Below are positions 62,079 through 64,000 of a stretch of 64,000 nt of DNA, piece after piece. Location of the stretch: contig CAJTLJ010000001.1 in the NCBI GenBank assembly GCA_910577475.1, positions 1 to 64,000 of the forward strand, written 5' to 3'. The DNA comes from an uncultured Alistipes sp. (GTDB lineage Bacteria > Bacteroidota > Bacteroidia > Bacteroidales > Rikenellaceae). The position numbers and the translations under genes were made by a program. Position 1 is the stretch's first letter; each line of letters opens with the position of its first letter. Under the pieces are notes generated by a model. The model was not told the DNA's origin and did no database searches. It was given only the letters and a program-made list of their open reading frames with translations.

Positions 62079-64000
62079 TCAGAATTTCAGGCGCAGCGTC
62101 ACTCCGTAGTAGAACCCGGGGGTGAGGATGACCCTCGTACCCGTAGCGAAGGAGGAGACATAGCGGCGCGAATTGGTGAAATTATTGGCGTAGAACGAGA
62201 TGGAGGCGATGTCGCCGATCTCCTTCGTGATACTCAGATTGGCTGAGAAGTAGGGGTCGTAGCCGTCGGGGGCGTACTGATAGACGTTCCCCGAGCGGAG
62301 GATCAGGCTGGCGAAGGCGGGATCCGCCGCCTCGGCATCGGTGAAAGGATGCACTGCGCCGGCGGTATCCATGTAGTAGAGCGGCCGGATGGCCGTATAT
62401 CCCTCGTCGTCGTAGACGCTTCCGCCCGTCGGATTCCCCTGCTCGTCCACCTTATAGGCGTACTCGCGGCCGTCGTAGCAACTCAGATTCTGCGACCGCT
62501 TGACCAGCGACGCCTCCAACCGCAGCGTGACGATCATCCGGATCGACGGGATGTGGGTCGTCGTGGTCAGGTTCATGTCGAGGGCGTGGCTCTTGCGGCC
62601 GTTGTAGGTCACGGTCGCCGAGCCGCCATTGTCGGCATAGATGCCCACGTATTCATAAGAGTGCCCGGGATTCGCAGTGCTCGACACCGAGGGGTAGTAC
62701 CAGGCGTGTCCCTCCTGCACATATTTCGTATAGCCGTAGGCGGCATCCAGACGGATCTCGGTCCGGATGGGCCTGATGGTGGGGAACTCGGCCGTCAGCT
62801 CCACGCCGCAGCGGTCCACGGGCGAGCCGTTCTCCTGCACCAGCGAGCGGGTGAAGGTGCGGTTCACGAAGTCGAGCGGCAGGGCCACCCAGCCCTCCTC
62901 CATGCGGTCGGCGTCGCGCACGAACATCTCTCCGGTCTGCGAGTCGACCTTCAGCAGCGGATTCGCCGGCATCGCATACCCCTCGGGCAGACCGTACTTG
63001 TTGAAGGCGGCCGGCAGATACTCCGTCTCGGTCGTATAGGGGTTCTTCGTGCGGTTGAAGTAGGCCGCCAGCGAAATGCGGGTGCCGCCGAAGTTCATGT
63101 CGACCCCCACCTCGGCATTGCGGTTGCGCTGCCACCGCAGATCGGGATTGTAGCAGATTTCGTAAGGACGGGTATAGTAGACATAGGAGTTGCCACCGCT
63201 CCACGAAGCGTCGAACATGCGCACGTCGGTGTACTGCGGACGGGGATAGAGCACGCCCAGCGAGGGAAGTTTCTCGACCAGACCCCAGCCGCCGCGGATC
63301 GTGATCCGGTCCGAGAGGCGCCAGCGGATGTTCAGACGGGGCGACCAGGTAGAGGTGTTCCTGTAGTCGGTGCCCTTGAGGAAAGTGGTCTCGCCGCGCA
63401 GACCAGCCATCAGCGACACGGAGGTGGAGCCGACCGGAAAGGTGAAGTTCTCCTCCAGCCAGTAGGCCAGGTTGTGCATGTAGGGAATCTCCTCGTAGGA
63501 GTAGGGGCGATAGCCCGTGGGGGCCAGATCGGGGACCTCGTAATACTCGCCCCGGCCGATGTTGCCCTCGGCACGCCACGCGATGCCCGCCTTCAGGTTG
63601 CTCAGCGATGCCCCGCCGTTCCACGAGCGGATCCACTTGGCCTTGAGCGAAGCGGCATAGTTCAGCTCCCGCGAATCGATCACCTGGTCGGAGTAATAGG
63701 TGGGCGGCAGCATCGTCGCGAACCAGTACCCCTCGCCGAGGCTGTGCACGGCCGGCTGGCTCGTACCGTTCGAGACGAAGAGCCTCGTATCGGTCCGGTT
63801 GTCGGCGTAGTTCACCGAACCGTCCAGCGCCACGTCGGTGATCCAGCTACGGTTCAGCAGCCACACCAGCGAGGCATTGGCCCGAAGCACGTTTTCATGC
63901 CCCCGCGTCCGCTGCCCGCGGAAGGCGTCGGGGTCGTCCTTCGAGTTCATGCCGCCGACATTTCCGGAGAGGCCGGCGGAGAACCTCCACACATGGGCGA
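62079..64000 (-). CDS. TonB-dependent receptor, partial (N-terminus off the window)
   Basis: The C-terminal 640 or so residues of an outer-membrane receptor. The reading frame continues past position 64000 without a start, so the signal peptide, plug and TonB box are missing. The visible part is all barrel strands, ending in YYGVTLRLKF, the aromatic terminus needed for outer-membrane assembly. Unlike SusC types it has no SusD neighbour; a DUF4876 lipoprotein and a DUF6850 barrel follow instead. The cargo is unknown: a metal complex, haem or a peptide are possible. Confidence 0.9.
   Translation of the reverse strand, partial: AHVWRFSAGLSGNVGGMNSKDDPDAFRGQRTRGHENVLRANASLVWLLNRSWITDVALDGSVNYADNRTDTRLFVSNGTSQPAVHSLGEGYWFATMLPPTYYSDQVIDSRELNYAASLKAKWIRSWNGGASLSNLKAGIAWRAEGNIGRGEYYEVPDLAPTGYRPYSYEEIPYMHNLAYWLEENFTFPVGSTSVSLMAGLRGETTFLKGTDYRNTSTWSPRLNIRWRLSDRITIRGGWGLVEKLPSLGVLYPRPQYTDVRMFDASWSGGNSYVYYTRPYEICYNPDLRWQRNRNAEVGVDMNFGGTRISLAAYFNRTKNPYTTETEYLPAAFNKYGLPEGYAMPANPLLKVDSQTGEMFVRDADRMEEGWVALPLDFVNRTFTRSLVQENGSPVDRCGVELTAEFPTIRPIRTEIRLDAAYGYTKYVQEGHAWYYPSVSSTANPGHSYEYVGIYADNGGSATVTYNGRKSHALDMNLTTTTHIPSIRMIVTLRLEASLVKRSQNLSCYDGREYAYKVDEQGNPTGGSVYDDEGYTAIRPLYYMDTAGAVHPFTDAEAADPAFASLILRSGNVYQYAPDGYDPYFSANLSITKEIGDIASISFYANNFTNSRRYVSSFATGTRVILTPGFYYGVTLRLKF

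Noticed and set aside
1..64000. tRNA, rRNA, riboswitch or integron features
   Set aside because: No cloverleaf, rRNA core or known aptamer pattern was recognised in the gaps read; a covariance-model search would be needed to exclude small RNAs.

Overview
The window looks like a chromosomal segment of a GC-rich Bacteroidales, most likely Rikenellaceae close to Alistipes. The grounds are: many genes preceded by the Bacteroidetes -7 element TAnnTTTG (typically TATCTTTG) with little Shine-Dalgarno signal; Bacteroidetes families such as SusC/SusD, DUF3108, DUF4924, DUF3822, DUF4954, DUF4876, DUF6850, fimbrillin/FISUMP and S46 peptidase; and a strong codon bias to G/C that leaves long spurious open frames opposite real genes. 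No rRNA, tRNA, CRISPR array, prophage or transposase gene was seen. The genus call is inference.

Positions 1-27,550 are mostly housekeeping: a ROK sugar kinase; an ispA/B-type prenyl synthase, U32 protein and recG in a tight operon; DUF3108, coiled-coil and DUF4924 proteins; pdxB divergent from an arginase-family enzyme; nhaA overlapping an FKBP isomerase, then a second FKBP; a coiled-coil lipoprotein; DUF4954; tdk; rsmD with DUF3822 and a membrane protein; a RecD-like helicase; a uracil-DNA glycosylase relative; mutS (TTG start); a WG-repeat protein; rpmI-rplT; and a lipoprotein. Two kinds of non-coding repeat interrupt this stretch. One is a 72/73-bp direct repeat before tdk. The other is a pair of dispersed elements with TGTCA/TGACA ends, near 25.6 kb and 31.3 kb.

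Positions 27,700-53,300 hold a polyuronate (most likely alginate) utilisation locus. An 11-gene minus-strand operon runs from susC at 53,173 down to 34,949: susC, susD, two IPT/TIG surface lipoproteins, two PL6 lyases, a PL17 oligo-lyase, a KdgF cupin, an MFS uronate transporter, an SDR reductase and an alginate-lyase-fold (PF05426) enzyme. The inferred path is outside cleavage by PL6, SusCD import, PL17 cutting to unsaturated monomer, MFS import, KdgF ring conversion to DEH and SDR reduction to KDG. Next to it lie a jelly-roll lyase, two esterases on a divergent promoter, and a heparinase-II-like lyase. The susC control region and the divergent promoter share a TGGTnnACCA palindrome, at susC as three 13-bp units. 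It resembles sites of GntR-type uronate repressors. The regulator, KDG kinase and KDPG aldolase are not in the window.

Positions 53,500-64,000 hold two further minus-strand units. One joins a membrane polyferredoxin, apparently fused to a heavy-metal-associated-like domain, to a dipeptidyl-peptidase 7-type S46 peptidase. The other is a TonB-dependent receptor (cut by the window edge), a DUF4876 lipoprotein, a DUF6850 barrel and a fimbrillin/FISUMP lipoprotein. Their joint role is unknown; this is the best candidate here for an undescribed system.
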